Shown here: in pieces, positions 1 to 8,342 of the stretch
How positions within the stretch are numbered: position 1 is the first letter of the stretch
Layout of the letters: each line of letters starts with the position of its first letter
Assembly: GCA_033064195.1 (NCBI GenBank)
Contig: JARBJD010000239.1
Location: 1-64,000, forward strand
Reading direction: 5' to 3'
DNA from: Blattamonas nauphoetae
Lineage: Eukaryota; Preaxostyla; Oxymonadida
Length of the DNA: 64,000 nt
Made by a program: the position numbers and the translations under genes
Notes under the pieces: generated by a model
What the model was told of the DNA's origin: nothing
The model's database searches: none
Seen by the model: the letters and a program-made list of their open reading frames with translations, nothing else

Positions 1-437
1 GTCATTCTATTTTTTGGATGATCTACGTTCACCTAGGATTCTGCGACAGTCATCTAGGAGAATAATTGTTTGGAGATTCTTAACTGAGAAATCATCAATG
101 TACAGAGCATCAAAGAGATTCTCTCGACACTCATCAGTGATTCTGTTCTGCCATTGATTGTCAATAATCTCTTCATACGCAGCTTTCGATTCAGAGAGTT
201 CCAACAGAAACGGAAGGGCATCATCGTATTTAACTTTCACATAAGGAACGTTCAGTATTGGTTTGAATTTATCAAAGGTTGGATCAATGTTCTTATCAGT
301 AACGAAGACGAACAAGTAGAACAGTTCATTTCTGACTTGAACATTTTGGAGTTTGGCAACTTCTCGAAGAGCATTAAATGTTTTCCACTTCCTCTGTTTC
401 CAACGAGGACATTCACACTATTGCGATTGAAATTCAA
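1..437 (-). CDS. Packaging ATPase, FtsK/HerA-like (fossil element, partial)
   Basis: The minus-strand frames starting at about 437 carry a P-loop, GNRGSGKH, close to the start, and further on a Walker-B-like ILLDD preceded by hydrophobic residues. This spacing and the position next to capsid-like genes fit the genome-packaging ATPase of Polinton-like elements, which drives DNA into the capsid. The gene runs toward and past the left window edge, so its full length is not visible. It is transcribed away from the capsid cluster. It could also be another P-loop NTPase of the element. Confidence 0.5.
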
Positions 438-568
438 GTCTGGATGTATTTGTGATTGGACTTCATGAGAAACATTCCTACTAGGGTTCCGCCCTCCGCG
501 AAACCTCTGGTTTAGCCATATTCGATTTGTTCATTTGTGATTTAACTCTAATTAAAATATAGTTTTGA

Positions 569-579
569 TTTTTTATTTT
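569..579 (+). promoter_or_regulatory. T-rich promoter-like motif, copy 1
   Basis: TTTTTTATTTT lies 7 bases before the ATG at 587. The same core, TTTTTTATTTTT, stands before almost every gene of the element and not before host genes in this window, so it is probably the element's own promoter for virion genes. Inference from position only. Confidence 0.6.
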
Positions 580-586
580 GTATGAA

Positions 587-1528
587 ATGTCAATGATACC
601 ACAGATTATGTACAACCAACCAACAAGAAAAACAAGAGAAGAAACCAAAATGAGATACGCAGCAGAAACTCAAGCAGCGATGAAAAGAATCTATGCTGAC
701 GATGATATTCAAACCAGATGGAACGATGCCCTCAGTAGTTATCCATCAGCGCTTGAGTACATCAAGAGAACTGGACAGAATTGGACTGTTCTAATGGAAC
801 AACATGGAAAAATCCCAGATGCGATGGTCTACGATAATGAGACGAAAGATTTGATTGCAGTCAATGGAGCCATGCTCGCACCATACAACAGTAGACCGGT
901 CAAAGAGACATACTACGCAATGAATCCAACACCAGACAAGCGAAAACAGACATCGTATACAGCATTTAATCGCCAATTCGGAAGGAGAATCAAAGCTTCA
1001 CACTCTAATTTCCTCAAGAATGGATCATACGATCTACCATCCAGTTTTCGAGACATCAGCTATGGAGACATGCAAGCACAAAGATCACATCAACCTTATG
1101 CAATAATGAAGAAAGCTGTTGGTGACTTCATGACAAATGAATTGGGAATAACTCGTGCCAGTCGAGATAATCCAGCAGATACTGGGAAAAGAGTAATAGA
1201 CAATATGGTGTTCAATTCAATTCAATCGATAGTAGCATCACAAATGTGGGACAGATGGCTTGAAGAACATCTTTCAGGATTCGACAGTACCAACGAAGGA
1301 CATCAGAGAATGAAGAAAAGAAAGGATTTCAAGGAGCAGGTGTATCCACAGTTTCTAGAATTCATCACAAATCAAGAAAATTTGCAAACATTCCTTGGTA
1401 GACATAATGCTACCATAGCATCAGAGATTAGTACTCTGACACGCAAAGCATATGCAACAAGAACAGATGAAGATATCGGTCAATACCAATCTTCGAATAT
1501 GCCAGCTTACTCTCAATATGTTCAGTAA
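587..1528 (+). CDS. Unknown virion-region protein, 313 aa (fossil element)
   Basis: I do not recognise a family. The first in-frame ATG is at 587, just after the T-rich motif; an ATG at 582 is out of frame and closes at once. The product is hydrophilic and rich in Gln, Asn, Arg and Met, without membrane segments or signal peptide. It has a basic N-terminal part (several RK pairs in residues 10-25) and ends in a Gln/Tyr-rich tail. As the first gene after the ATPase on the capsid strand it may be a minor structural or DNA-binding virion protein, but that rests on neighbourhood alone. Confidence 0.6.
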   Translation: MSMIPQIMYNQPTRKTREETKMRYAAETQAAMKRIYADDDIQTRWNDALSSYPSALEYIKRTGQNWTVLMEQHGKIPDAMVYDNETKDLIAVNGAMLAPYNSRPVKETYYAMNPTPDKRKQTSYTAFNRQFGRRIKASHSNFLKNGSYDLPSSFRDISYGDMQAQRSHQPYAIMKKAVGDFMTNELGITRASRDNPADTGKRVIDNMVFNSIQSIVASQMWDRWLEEHLSGFDSTNEGHQRMKKRKDFKEQVYPQFLEFITNQENLQTFLGRHNATIASEISTLTRKAYATRTDEDIGQYQSSNMPAYSQYVQ

Positions 1529-1564
1529 CAGAAAGAAATGTCTGATTAAAAACATTAATATATA

Positions 1565-1576
1565 TTTTTTATTTTT
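1565..1576 (+). promoter_or_regulatory. T-rich promoter-like motif, copy 2
   Basis: A perfect TTTTTTATTTTT, 10 bases before the ATG at 1587. Confidence 0.6.
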
Positions 1577-1586
1577 ATAGAAAGTG

Positions 1587-2138
1587 ATGCAACCAATTCT
1601 CAGTTGTCAATTTACAAAACACACAAGTTCTTCTTCTGTACCAACATCAATCACCAACAATGTCATCATCGACTCTCACAAAGAGTTCGAAGCCTCGCAG
1701 AGGCGAGACAATAAAGGATCCAATTCTGGAAGGTTAAATAGCGAGCAAAGTGCCAATGTGGAGATGGAGAGTGAACGAAGTGCTTACGATCCAACACTCG
1801 AGACATATCCATCAGCTCCCATTCAGAGCCGTTCAATACCACTGAGAGAGTACACGTCTAACATTTCAGCATTCAAAGATCAACTACTGCTTGTGTACAA
1901 GAATGCTTTCGCTTGTGAAAAGAAACTATTGAATAATCTCATTGAACCATCAAAGAAACTGATAACAAACCAAAGTGATTTATGTGCACTGATTGCTACT
2001 CTCACTGGAATCAACGATGTGGTGATCGAACTGGATGACCTGTCTGATAAGTGTCTATGTCTCAATAAACTCCCAGTGTTTCGAACAATATTCAAGATCC
2101 TCGTTGGTGGAAAAGACATGAGTATAGCCTACAATTAA
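1587..2138 (+). CDS. Unknown protein, 183 aa (fossil element)
   Basis: The first ATG after the motif is at 1587. The N-terminal half (to about residue 95) is Ser/Gln/Asn-rich and probably disordered. The C-terminal half is a compact, Leu-rich, probably helical segment with several cysteines (around residues 111-160) ending in a hydrophobic stretch with KILVGG. There is no recognisable domain. It sits between two other unknown genes of the capsid-side cluster, so a structural or assembly role is possible but not shown. Confidence 0.55.
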   Translation: MQPILSCQFTKHTSSSSVPTSITNNVIIDSHKEFEASQRRDNKGSNSGRLNSEQSANVEMESERSAYDPTLETYPSAPIQSRSIPLREYTSNISAFKDQLLLVYKNAFACEKKLLNNLIEPSKKLITNQSDLCALIATLTGINDVVIELDDLSDKCLCLNKLPVFRTIFKILVGGKDMSIAYN

Positions 2139-2248
2139 GCATACAACACTATTCTCAATTATGGCATTTCTCTGACGAAAGCAATACCCCGTTAGGGCAG
2201 AAATCTCTTCTGAGATTATTTCCTCGCTAAAATTATAAATGAATTGTA

Positions 2249-2260
2249 TTTTTTATTTTT
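2249..2260 (+). promoter_or_regulatory. T-rich promoter-like motif, copy 3
   Basis: A perfect TTTTTTATTTTT. It lies 48 bases before the ATG at 2309, further than the other copies. Confidence 0.5.
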
Positions 2261-2308
2261 ACTTAAATAGACTTCGTCTCTTCAACACAATTTCTCAAAA
2301 TTGCATAA

Positions 2309-2617
2309 ATGGCACCAGGAAGTTTCAACAAACTCAAAAATATCGGCAAACAATTCTTTCAATTCATCAAACCTCTAGCTCCAACATTGCTTCAAGTCGG
2401 TGGTGGATTGCTCTCTCAAACGAACAGTAAATTTGGACAAACAGCAGGAGGAATACTCAATGGATTAGGAGGAATGATGGACGTTTATCAACAAAATAAG
2501 GCGATCAATCGAGCACAGAAACCGCAGATGATCGAGTACGAACCTCCACGAAATGGACGATTCTCAAATGACGATATGCCACTCTCGTCAAATTCCAAAA
2601 TTCAATTCAAAGGATAA
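2309..2617 (+). CDS. Small glycine-rich virion-like protein, 102 aa (fossil element)
   Basis: This begins MAPGSFNKLKNIGKQF, an amphipathic basic start, followed by a glycine-rich hydrophobic stretch (LLQVGGGLLS, GGILNGLGGMM at about residues 28-55) and a polar tail. Small proteins of this make-up (basic amphipathic helix plus Gly-rich hydrophobic segment) are typical minor capsid or membrane-active proteins in adenovirus- and Polinton-related elements. The next gene starts with the same MAPG, so the two may be distant copies. The role is inferred from composition and place. Confidence 0.55.
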   Translation: MAPGSFNKLKNIGKQFFQFIKPLAPTLLQVGGGLLSQTNSKFGQTAGGILNGLGGMMDVYQQNKAINRAQKPQMIEYEPPRNGRFSNDDMPLSSNSKIQFKG

Positions 2618-2638
2618 ACATTCACTAGTATTCGGATA

Positions 2639-2648
2639 TTTTTATTTT
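2639..2648 (+). promoter_or_regulatory. T-rich promoter-like motif, copy 4
   Basis: TTTTTATTTT, 6 bases before the ATG at 2655. Confidence 0.55.
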
Positions 2649-2654
2649 CCTAAA

Positions 2655-2954
2655 ATGGCACCAGGTTGGTTATCAAAATTAGCAGCAGTTGGCAAAAATA
2701 TACTCAGAGTTGGAGCTCCATTTCTGAACCTAATTCCCTTCGTTGGACCATTGATTTCGAAGGTAGCACAGACAGGTGTTGAAATGATCCCAGACGTGAA
2801 ATCGGATCAACAAATCCACGCAGAAAAGATGGCACAATATGAGCAAGCAATGAATGAAGGAAACACAGCAGTTGCGAACAAACTCAGAGGAGAAATACTA
2901 AAACTGGAAGAAAAGCTGAAACCAAAAGCGAAGAAACCAAAAAAGAAAAAGTAA
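2655..2954 (+). CDS. Small basic virion-like protein, 99 aa (fossil element)
   Basis: Starts MAPGWLSKLAAVGKNIL. Residues 15-45 are hydrophobic and proline-interrupted (APFLNLIPFVGPLI), then comes a charged helical part and a lysine-only tail (KPKAKKPKKKK) that would bind nucleic acid. The start at 2655 is set by the motif 6 bases upstream and by the shared MAPG with the gene at 2309. The combination of a membrane-active front and a lysine-rich DNA-binding end recalls core or minor capsid proteins of adeno-like viruses; family membership is not established. Confidence 0.55.
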   Translation: MAPGWLSKLAAVGKNILRVGAPFLNLIPFVGPLISKVAQTGVEMIPDVKSDQQIHAEKMAQYEQAMNEGNTAVANKLRGEILKLEEKLKPKAKKPKKKK

Positions 2955-2977
2955 CTAGAGTTAAAGCATAAATGTAA

Positions 2978-2989
2978 TTTTTTATTTTT
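2978..2989 (+). promoter_or_regulatory. T-rich promoter-like motif, copy 5
   Basis: A perfect TTTTTTATTTTT, 6 bases before the capsid-like start at 2996. Confidence 0.65.
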
Positions 2990-2995
2990 GTTAAA

Positions 2996-4861
2996 ATGAA
3001 CTCGCATATAACACATCTGACAAACAAAAGAACTGGAGCATCATCATTGACTGGAAATTCAACAGGATCAATCAAGTACACGAGAGATGATATTGGTCAA
3101 ATACAACAGCAACTCATGTCTGAGCATCACATAAATTACCTAATGAATGATGGGGCACACAGTACTTCGATTCAGGAATTGAAACCATCAGTGAACTCAC
3201 GCTTCTATAAAGGACAGGAAATAATCATTCCACTCACTGGCAATCAAGATATTTGTCAAATTGATGATTCATTCATTACATTCACAATGACTACAACATT
3301 GAAACTCAACAATTGGCAATGGGAATCTGGAAACATTGGATCTTTGATGAATGAGAGAATATTCATCTTTGTTGGACTCAAGCATTCAGCATCCATCTTT
3401 CGGAATCTTACAGTTCTTCACAATAATCAGAGAATCATCAGTACAACAACAAATGATGTATCCATGGAATCACACATTTACAATATGATCAAACCGAAGA
3501 GTCAATTGGAGAATCGAAAACATTGTCACACTCCATGGCAAAATGCTTGGAATCATGATGAATCTGTTGCTGGTGTTTATATTCCATTATCAGACTTCAC
3601 AGGAACAAAAGTAACTAGTACTTTATGTGACAGTATTGATATGCCAATCCGTGTGTCAATCAATCTTGAAGATCTTCTCATTTTCTCAGGTATGACTGAC
3701 TATCCAAGATGTCTATTTGGTGATCTGAAGTTGAGTGTGTACATCAATGAGGATGCTTTTGTCTGCTGCCCTGTGAATCCTGAACTGACATTGAAAAATA
3801 CACTATCATCAATCGTAGTTGGAACAACAGCACCATATATAAAAGACAAAATTCAAGCTTGTATTCATCATCGTCCCGTTTTTCTGAATAATCTCGTAGC
3901 CTCATGCACAAAGAATTTCGTTCAAATTGGTCAATCATTTCTCCAACCATCGGTTTCAAGAGACATTACTTTAAATGGATCCAATGTCGTGAATCAAGAA
4001 CCTAAATACATGGATCAATATGTATCATTGAACATTCTTGATTATAAAATTGATGATGTGTATTGTATGAGTTCTGGATACAATATTAAAGACATTGCGA
4101 AAGAGAATCTGAAGCAGATGTACACAAATCGACCAGGAACAATTCCAGCAGAGAAGATTTCGTTTTATCCATTTCAGAAGACACCAACGGCAACAGGAAT
4201 TGATTGTACTCAGCAAATGGTACTTGTGAATGCCAAGGATATTATGCTTCTCTTCCGTCACTACGATAATGAAGTCACCTGTTTTCACAATCCAATGCAG
4301 AAGAATATCCAAGTGAATCTACTCAACAAGTACTATCCAGAACAACCGACAACAACTATTGGAGCTCGTTTCTACCAGTTCGCATTGTCGACTCTCAACC
4401 TTGATTCATATCTGACTGTGCCTGATGACTTGGAGCGTTCACTGACGGATTCTCTTGTTGGAGAGAAACTCTCCGGTGATGATACATATCCTCGTGAAAC
4501 AATGACAAGAGTGCGACCGATTCATGACAACACTGACTTCCTTCTATGCTTCTCAACTCAACGAAGTGGATGTCCAACAAACTGTAATGATTCTATCAGT
4601 TCCAGAGGTCAGAATGTTCCAGTCACTTTGAGATCTCAACCAATATATCAAGGGAATCTTGACACATACTACAATGTTTACGACACAAGTCTAATGGGTG
4701 GTGATATGATAACATTTACACATCCTCCAGCACCAATATTAGCAACCACTGCAACCACATGGTGGGTATTACGATACAGTAATGGCGAACCAAGAGTCGA
4801 ATACTATCCTAATCACACACTGAAAGCGTTACATAAAGATTTAGGAATTATTCCAAATTGA
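2996..4861 (+). CDS. Capsid-like protein 1, 621 aa (fossil element)
   Basis: A long beta-rich protein without membrane segments. It aligns by eye with the next gene along most of its length: IQELKPS near residue 58, FVGLKHS near 125, a W-N-x(n)-D-x-SVAGVY-IP block near 190, YPRCLFGDLKL near 240 with CCP soon after, and a C-terminal PAPILA-x(n)-W-x(n)-NGEPRVEYY. Two beta-sandwich halves would fit the double jelly-roll major capsid protein of Polinton-like elements, but I recognise no diagnostic residue, so that is inference from size, paralogy and gene order. It would form the shell that the ATPase fills with DNA. Confidence 0.55.
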   Translation: MNSHITHLTNKRTGASSLTGNSTGSIKYTRDDIGQIQQQLMSEHHINYLMNDGAHSTSIQELKPSVNSRFYKGQEIIIPLTGNQDICQIDDSFITFTMTTTLKLNNWQWESGNIGSLMNERIFIFVGLKHSASIFRNLTVLHNNQRIISTTTNDVSMESHIYNMIKPKSQLENRKHCHTPWQNAWNHDESVAGVYIPLSDFTGTKVTSTLCDSIDMPIRVSINLEDLLIFSGMTDYPRCLFGDLKLSVYINEDAFVCCPVNPELTLKNTLSSIVVGTTAPYIKDKIQACIHHRPVFLNNLVASCTKNFVQIGQSFLQPSVSRDITLNGSNVVNQEPKYMDQYVSLNILDYKIDDVYCMSSGYNIKDIAKENLKQMYTNRPGTIPAEKISFYPFQKTPTATGIDCTQQMVLVNAKDIMLLFRHYDNEVTCFHNPMQKNIQVNLLNKYYPEQPTTTIGARFYQFALSTLNLDSYLTVPDDLERSLTDSLVGEKLSGDDTYPRETMTRVRPIHDNTDFLLCFSTQRSGCPTNCNDSISSRGQNVPVTLRSQPIYQGNLDTYYNVYDTSLMGGDMITFTHPPAPILATTATTWWVLRYSNGEPRVEYYPNHTLKALHKDLGIIPN

Positions 4862-4890
4862 AAACGGTAAAAGAAAGTAATGATATTATA

Positions 4891-4902
4891 TTTTTTATTT
4901 TT
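4891..4902 (+). promoter_or_regulatory. T-rich promoter-like motif, copy 6
   Basis: A perfect TTTTTTATTTTT, 6 bases before the ATG at 4909, in the 47-base gap between the two capsid-like genes. Confidence 0.65.
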
Positions 4903-4908
4903 CTATAA

Positions 4909-6597
4909 ATGAGAAGTATCAGATCCAATCAATCCAAACCAACATCGACATTAATTGAGCAAATCGAAGTTCAATCATATCTTCCAAAGCAATGGGATTC
5001 AGAACCTCACATCTACTCCATCCAAGAAGTTCATCCAACAAATCCTCCCATGCCATGCAGAATTGGAGATGAGATTGAAGTTCCATTGTGCTATGACGGT
5101 CATGATGTTACTGAATTTATGAAGAGTCATTTGCGAATTGATCTCACGATTACTGTTCCATATTCATATACGAGTAGTGAAACAGGAGAGTACGTCGGAC
5201 TATCCGGAATATTCGTCGGATACAAATCATCCTCAGATGCAATTCGAGATATGAGACTCGTTGACAGTCATGGAAACATTATTGACAATTCACTTCAGAA
5301 TAATCATGTTCACGAATCATTTCTGTATCACACATTCAAGTCGTATGAAGAGAAAAACAACATGAAACACTGCTACAGTCTTTGGGAAAATGTTCAGAGA
5401 ATGGATCAGAGTGTGTGTGGATTCTACTATGTTCCCGTTAATAAATCCACAAATAAGCTCACTAAGACAATTCCTTTGGTTATTCCATTTGTGAATCTCC
5501 TTCCATTGAGTACTTTCGATCAGTATCCCAATTCAATCTTTGGTAATTTACGTTTGAGATTTCACTTGACAACTGATTCACTTGTGTATTGTCCAATTCA
5601 ACATTCAACTGTCATTCGAAAATCTTCACAAGGTTGCCGTGAATTGTTTCCAGATAAAGACTTGACAAGTATGTCGGATCAAACCAACATGCTCTTGATG
5701 TCTGATGGGGACTTTTCTCCAGTAACACAGGAATGTACACAGATAGGAAATCCAGTACTGAAAGCTAGCAGTAAAAGGAGCTATGCTCCACCTGCCAGTA
5801 CAGTCGCTGAGGTTGGAGCTATAAGTTTCACTTGCACTGTTCAATCCTCTTCGGTGGACAAAGTCTCAACAATTTGTTACGGATATCAAATCACTGATGC
5901 AACAAAACAATCCCTCTTCAACACATATTCGAAGACTCTGTATGTCATGAAAGCAGAAAGAATTGACACACAATCATTCCAAACAAAAGCGAACGCAATG
6001 GGAGTGAGATCAAACATCAGTATCAAACTCAACAATCTGATGAATCTGATGTGCTTGTTCCCTGAAAGACCAAACGAATGTACAGTCTTCAGAAATCCTC
6101 ACTATGTTGGTCACTTCGAAATGCTTGGATCCAACTTTCCCAATTTCCCAATGTCAACAATCTCACCAGAGTTCTATCAAATGATGATGGTGAATGGTGA
6201 TTTCATTGGTTGTTCCGCAACAGAAGAGTTTGAAAATTCAATTTGTTCAACTCGAATGTTTGACTATAAAGCAAAGGAATATAAGAGAACAAAACCAGTA
6301 ACAGATGCAACATGTTTCACATTTATGGTTCCAACAGATCGAAGTGAAATCGCTGGTGGTGAAGAAGGTATCTCAACAGCAGAATCAGTGAATATTGTCT
6401 ACAGAGGAACACCAATCAATCAGGGAGAACTTGATCCATATTTCACATCAACCAAAGATGGACCTCCTCCTCCAATTCTAGCACTACATCAAGCAACATA
6501 TTGGTTGTTCTGGATTGAGAATGGACAACCACGAGTGCGATATGTCATTGATCGTCGACTCCAAGAAGCATACGAAGAAGTGAAGAGAGGTTATTGA
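4909..6597 (+). CDS. Capsid-like protein 2, 562 aa, paralogue of its neighbour (fossil element)
   Basis: This shares with the preceding protein IQEVHP near residue 38, IFVGYKSS near 103, the W-N-x(n)-DQSVCGFYYVP block near 165, YPNSIFGNLRL near 205, VYCP, and the closing PPPILA-x(n)-TYW-x(n)-NGQPRVRYV. The two genes are in tandem, so an old duplication inside the element is likely, followed by divergence into perhaps a major and a minor capsid protein. A hexon/penton-like division of labour is possible but unproven. No signal peptide or membrane segment is visible. Confidence 0.55.
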   Translation: MRSIRSNQSKPTSTLIEQIEVQSYLPKQWDSEPHIYSIQEVHPTNPPMPCRIGDEIEVPLCYDGHDVTEFMKSHLRIDLTITVPYSYTSSETGEYVGLSGIFVGYKSSSDAIRDMRLVDSHGNIIDNSLQNNHVHESFLYHTFKSYEEKNNMKHCYSLWENVQRMDQSVCGFYYVPVNKSTNKLTKTIPLVIPFVNLLPLSTFDQYPNSIFGNLRLRFHLTTDSLVYCPIQHSTVIRKSSQGCRELFPDKDLTSMSDQTNMLLMSDGDFSPVTQECTQIGNPVLKASSKRSYAPPASTVAEVGAISFTCTVQSSSVDKVSTICYGYQITDATKQSLFNTYSKTLYVMKAERIDTQSFQTKANAMGVRSNISIKLNNLMNLMCLFPERPNECTVFRNPHYVGHFEMLGSNFPNFPMSTISPEFYQMMMVNGDFIGCSATEEFENSICSTRMFDYKAKEYKRTKPVTDATCFTFMVPTDRSEIAGGEEGISTAESVNIVYRGTPINQGELDPYFTSTKDGPPPPILALHQATYWLFWIENGQPRVRYVIDRRLQEAYEEVKRGY

Positions 6598-6614
6598 ATA
6601 GAACAAATATGATA

Positions 6615-6624
6615 TTTTATTTTT
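6615..6624 (+). promoter_or_regulatory. T-rich promoter-like motif, copy 7
   Basis: TTTTATTTTT, 13 bases before the ATG at 6638. Confidence 0.5.
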
Positions 6625-6637
6625 GTAGAAAACACGC

Positions 6638-7048
6638 ATGGTGAAGCGTTATTTCTCAATTCAGAATTCTCACACTGCTCAACTACCTCCTGATTTTACC
6701 AATTCTAGAAAACAAAAATACATCTACTTCCTCGACTGCAAACTCATCCATGTGAGGGAAGAAATAAATGGTTCAACAACAGTCATTTCAAAGGATATTC
6801 CTCAGCACATCACAATCCATGGTGATTGGATCCAGACTGACGCATTCAATGATTCATTTGTGGCTTTCTGTAATGAACAAATTGCGAAGCGAAAGAAGTG
6901 GGAATTAAGCACTCGACAATCAATTGTGAAGATCTGGTTCAAAGACAGTTCTGGTGAATCAATTGAGATGGAAACATCAGAGACAATCAATGGAACAATA
7001 TTCAAGGAGTATTATGAATTTCTGGTTGATCTCATGTTGGAATATTAA
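6638..7048 (+). CDS. Unknown protein, 136 aa (fossil element)
   Basis: The ATG at 6638 follows the motif. The product is hydrophilic with alternating strand-like segments (YIYFLDCKLIHVREEI near residue 28) and an acidic, Leu/Tyr-rich C-terminal end. No family is recognised. It converges on the S74 gene, the two stop ends overlapping by 17 bases, which marks the turn-over point between the plus and minus gene blocks of the element. It could be a small structural or assembly protein. Confidence 0.5.
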   Translation: MVKRYFSIQNSHTAQLPPDFTNSRKQKYIYFLDCKLIHVREEINGSTTVISKDIPQHITIHGDWIQTDAFNDSFVAFCNEQIAKRKKWELSTRQSIVKIWFKDSSGESIEMETSETINGTIFKEYYEFLVDLMLEY

Positions 7049-7943
7049 CCAGTGAATTATATTTTTGAATGAGTTCATTTATGAGTGTCTGTTGTTGCCC
7101 GACAATGCTACTCAGTTCCTGAATGGCTTTGAGACAGAAGCAAGAGAGTTCTGCATAATCAACTTGAAGACAATCTGGATTAGAATCATTCACAACCTCT
7201 GGGAATATCTCTTGGATCTGTTGTGCAATTACACCAATGTGTCTCTTCTCACTTTCCTTCTTCAAGCATTCACATTTCTCTTTGCAGTTCTTCAAGTGTT
7301 CTTCATCAGTCTCGTTCTCGATTTGTTTTGTCACCTTGTTGATCTTCGAGTCGAATGTGTTGAACTGATACTGCACGATTTCCACTTTATTCAGTTGCTC
7401 GAGAACATCGGGGTACGGTTCAATATTTCTTTTCACTCTTCTGTCTGACAGTTGAGAAAAACTTCCTGTTGTGGATATTGAAAACACTCCTGAACCAGTA
7501 TCCTCATCGTAGTAATACAATGCTGGTTTGTCACACGGAGACCACATGATAATTCCATCACCATTGAACTGAATTCCTGAAGTTTCTGCAATCGATTGTG
7601 AGATTGAAATTCCAGAAGAAAATGTTGATGCCGGATATGTTCCAGGATACTTCGGAAGTGATCCTTCTGAGATATTCCACTTCGCTCCATTCACATTAAT
7701 CAATCCTCCGATTGTTGGTGTCGTGATTGATCCATTTGTGCTCACCACTTTCTGTATTGAAGAGATCGCTGCCTTGTGTGCTTCTGTTGTCTTCTGAAGT
7801 GAGTCAATCACTGCCGTATTCTCGTTAGTTGATGATAGAGTATGATCAATCATTTTCTCAATCATTTGTGAATTGTATTTTTGTCGATTCATTTCTGCTT
7901 GCTCTTTCATTGAAATTAAAATTCTTGATTCCCTCATGAACAT
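7032..7943 (-). CDS. Peptidase_S74 chaperone-domain protein (fossil element)
   Basis: The C-terminal half has the Peptidase_S74 signature: SDRRVKRNI followed by a long charged insert, then HIGVIAQQIQEIFPEVV and a VDYAELSCFCLKAIQEL helix, ending in a coiled-coil-like tail. In phage tail spikes and some large DNA viruses this domain helps a trimeric fibre fold and then cuts itself off at a conserved Ser/Asp site. The part before it (about residues 55-160) has glycine/serine/threonine-rich strands and SISTTGSF-like repeats, as expected for the head of a fibre. This points to a spike or fibre protein for host attachment carried by the element. The domain call is firm; the fibre role is inferred. 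Confidence 0.75.
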   Translation of the reverse strand: MFMRESRILISMKEQAEMNRQKYNSQMIEKMIDHTLSSTNENTAVIDSLQKTTEAHKAAISSIQKVVSTNGSITTPTIGGLINVNGAKWNISEGSLPKYPGTYPASTFSSGISISQSIAETSGIQFNGDGIIMWSPCDKPALYYYDEDTGSGVFSISTTGSFSQLSDRRVKRNIEPYPDVLEQLNKVEIVQYQFNTFDSKINKVTKQIENETDEEHLKNCKEKCECLKKESEKRHIGVIAQQIQEIFPEVVNDSNPDCLQVDYAELSCFCLKAIQELSSIVGQQQTLINELIQKYNSLVNIPT

Positions 7944-8090
7944 ACGTCACCGGCACATTATTTCTGACATACTCAGAGACTAGCGAACAGTTCTCTTCTC
8001 TCATTGATTCAATTAATGCTTGTTCAGAACATACTCGACGTCTTTCCTTGTACATCTCAGTTGGATTCATTTAATACAAATTAAAAAATT

Positions 8091-8100
8091 CAAAAATAAA
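8091..8100 (-). promoter_or_regulatory. T-rich promoter-like motif, minus strand
   Basis: Read on the minus strand this is TTTATTTTTG, just upstream of the minus-strand transcription unit that holds the S74 gene. It is the only minus-strand copy seen and the last trace of the element's gene block. Confidence 0.45.
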
Positions 8101-8342
8101 TTTTCATTCGTTGTTTTATCATTTGAGATCTTCCGAGACTTCGATTCTGCCTTCGATGGGTTCGATCAGTCTTGTTTGATCCGTGAAAGTACTTCAATGG
8201 GACTCGATCCTCTCATCTCATTCAGGATGATTCTTTACCGTTTGATTTTGGTGTGTTATGTTTTCTTTGTTCACATTTGTTCTCTCTTCTTTTCCTACAT
8301 CACTTTCTCGTTCTCGATCCTTCACTTTTTTCTTCTCCTCTC

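Larger units (their letters stand above)
1..8100. mobile_element. Polinton-like virus-like element, right part (fossil)
   Basis: A compact run of eight intron-less genes in the order ATPase (minus), unknown, unknown, two small basic or glycine-rich proteins, two long paralogous capsid-like proteins, unknown, S74 protein (minus). A FtsK/HerA-type packaging ATPase beside large capsid-like proteins is the core of Polintons/Mavericks and related elements; the assignment to capsids is inference from length, paralogy and neighbourhood, not from a recognised fold. Polymerase, integrase and protease are not in view and would lie to the left. The left end is outside the window. The right end is unknown; it may lie near 8.1 kb or include the repeat array up to about 9.83 kb. 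Reading frames are long and mostly open, so the copy looks young, with about two breaks in the visible part. Confidence 0.72.
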
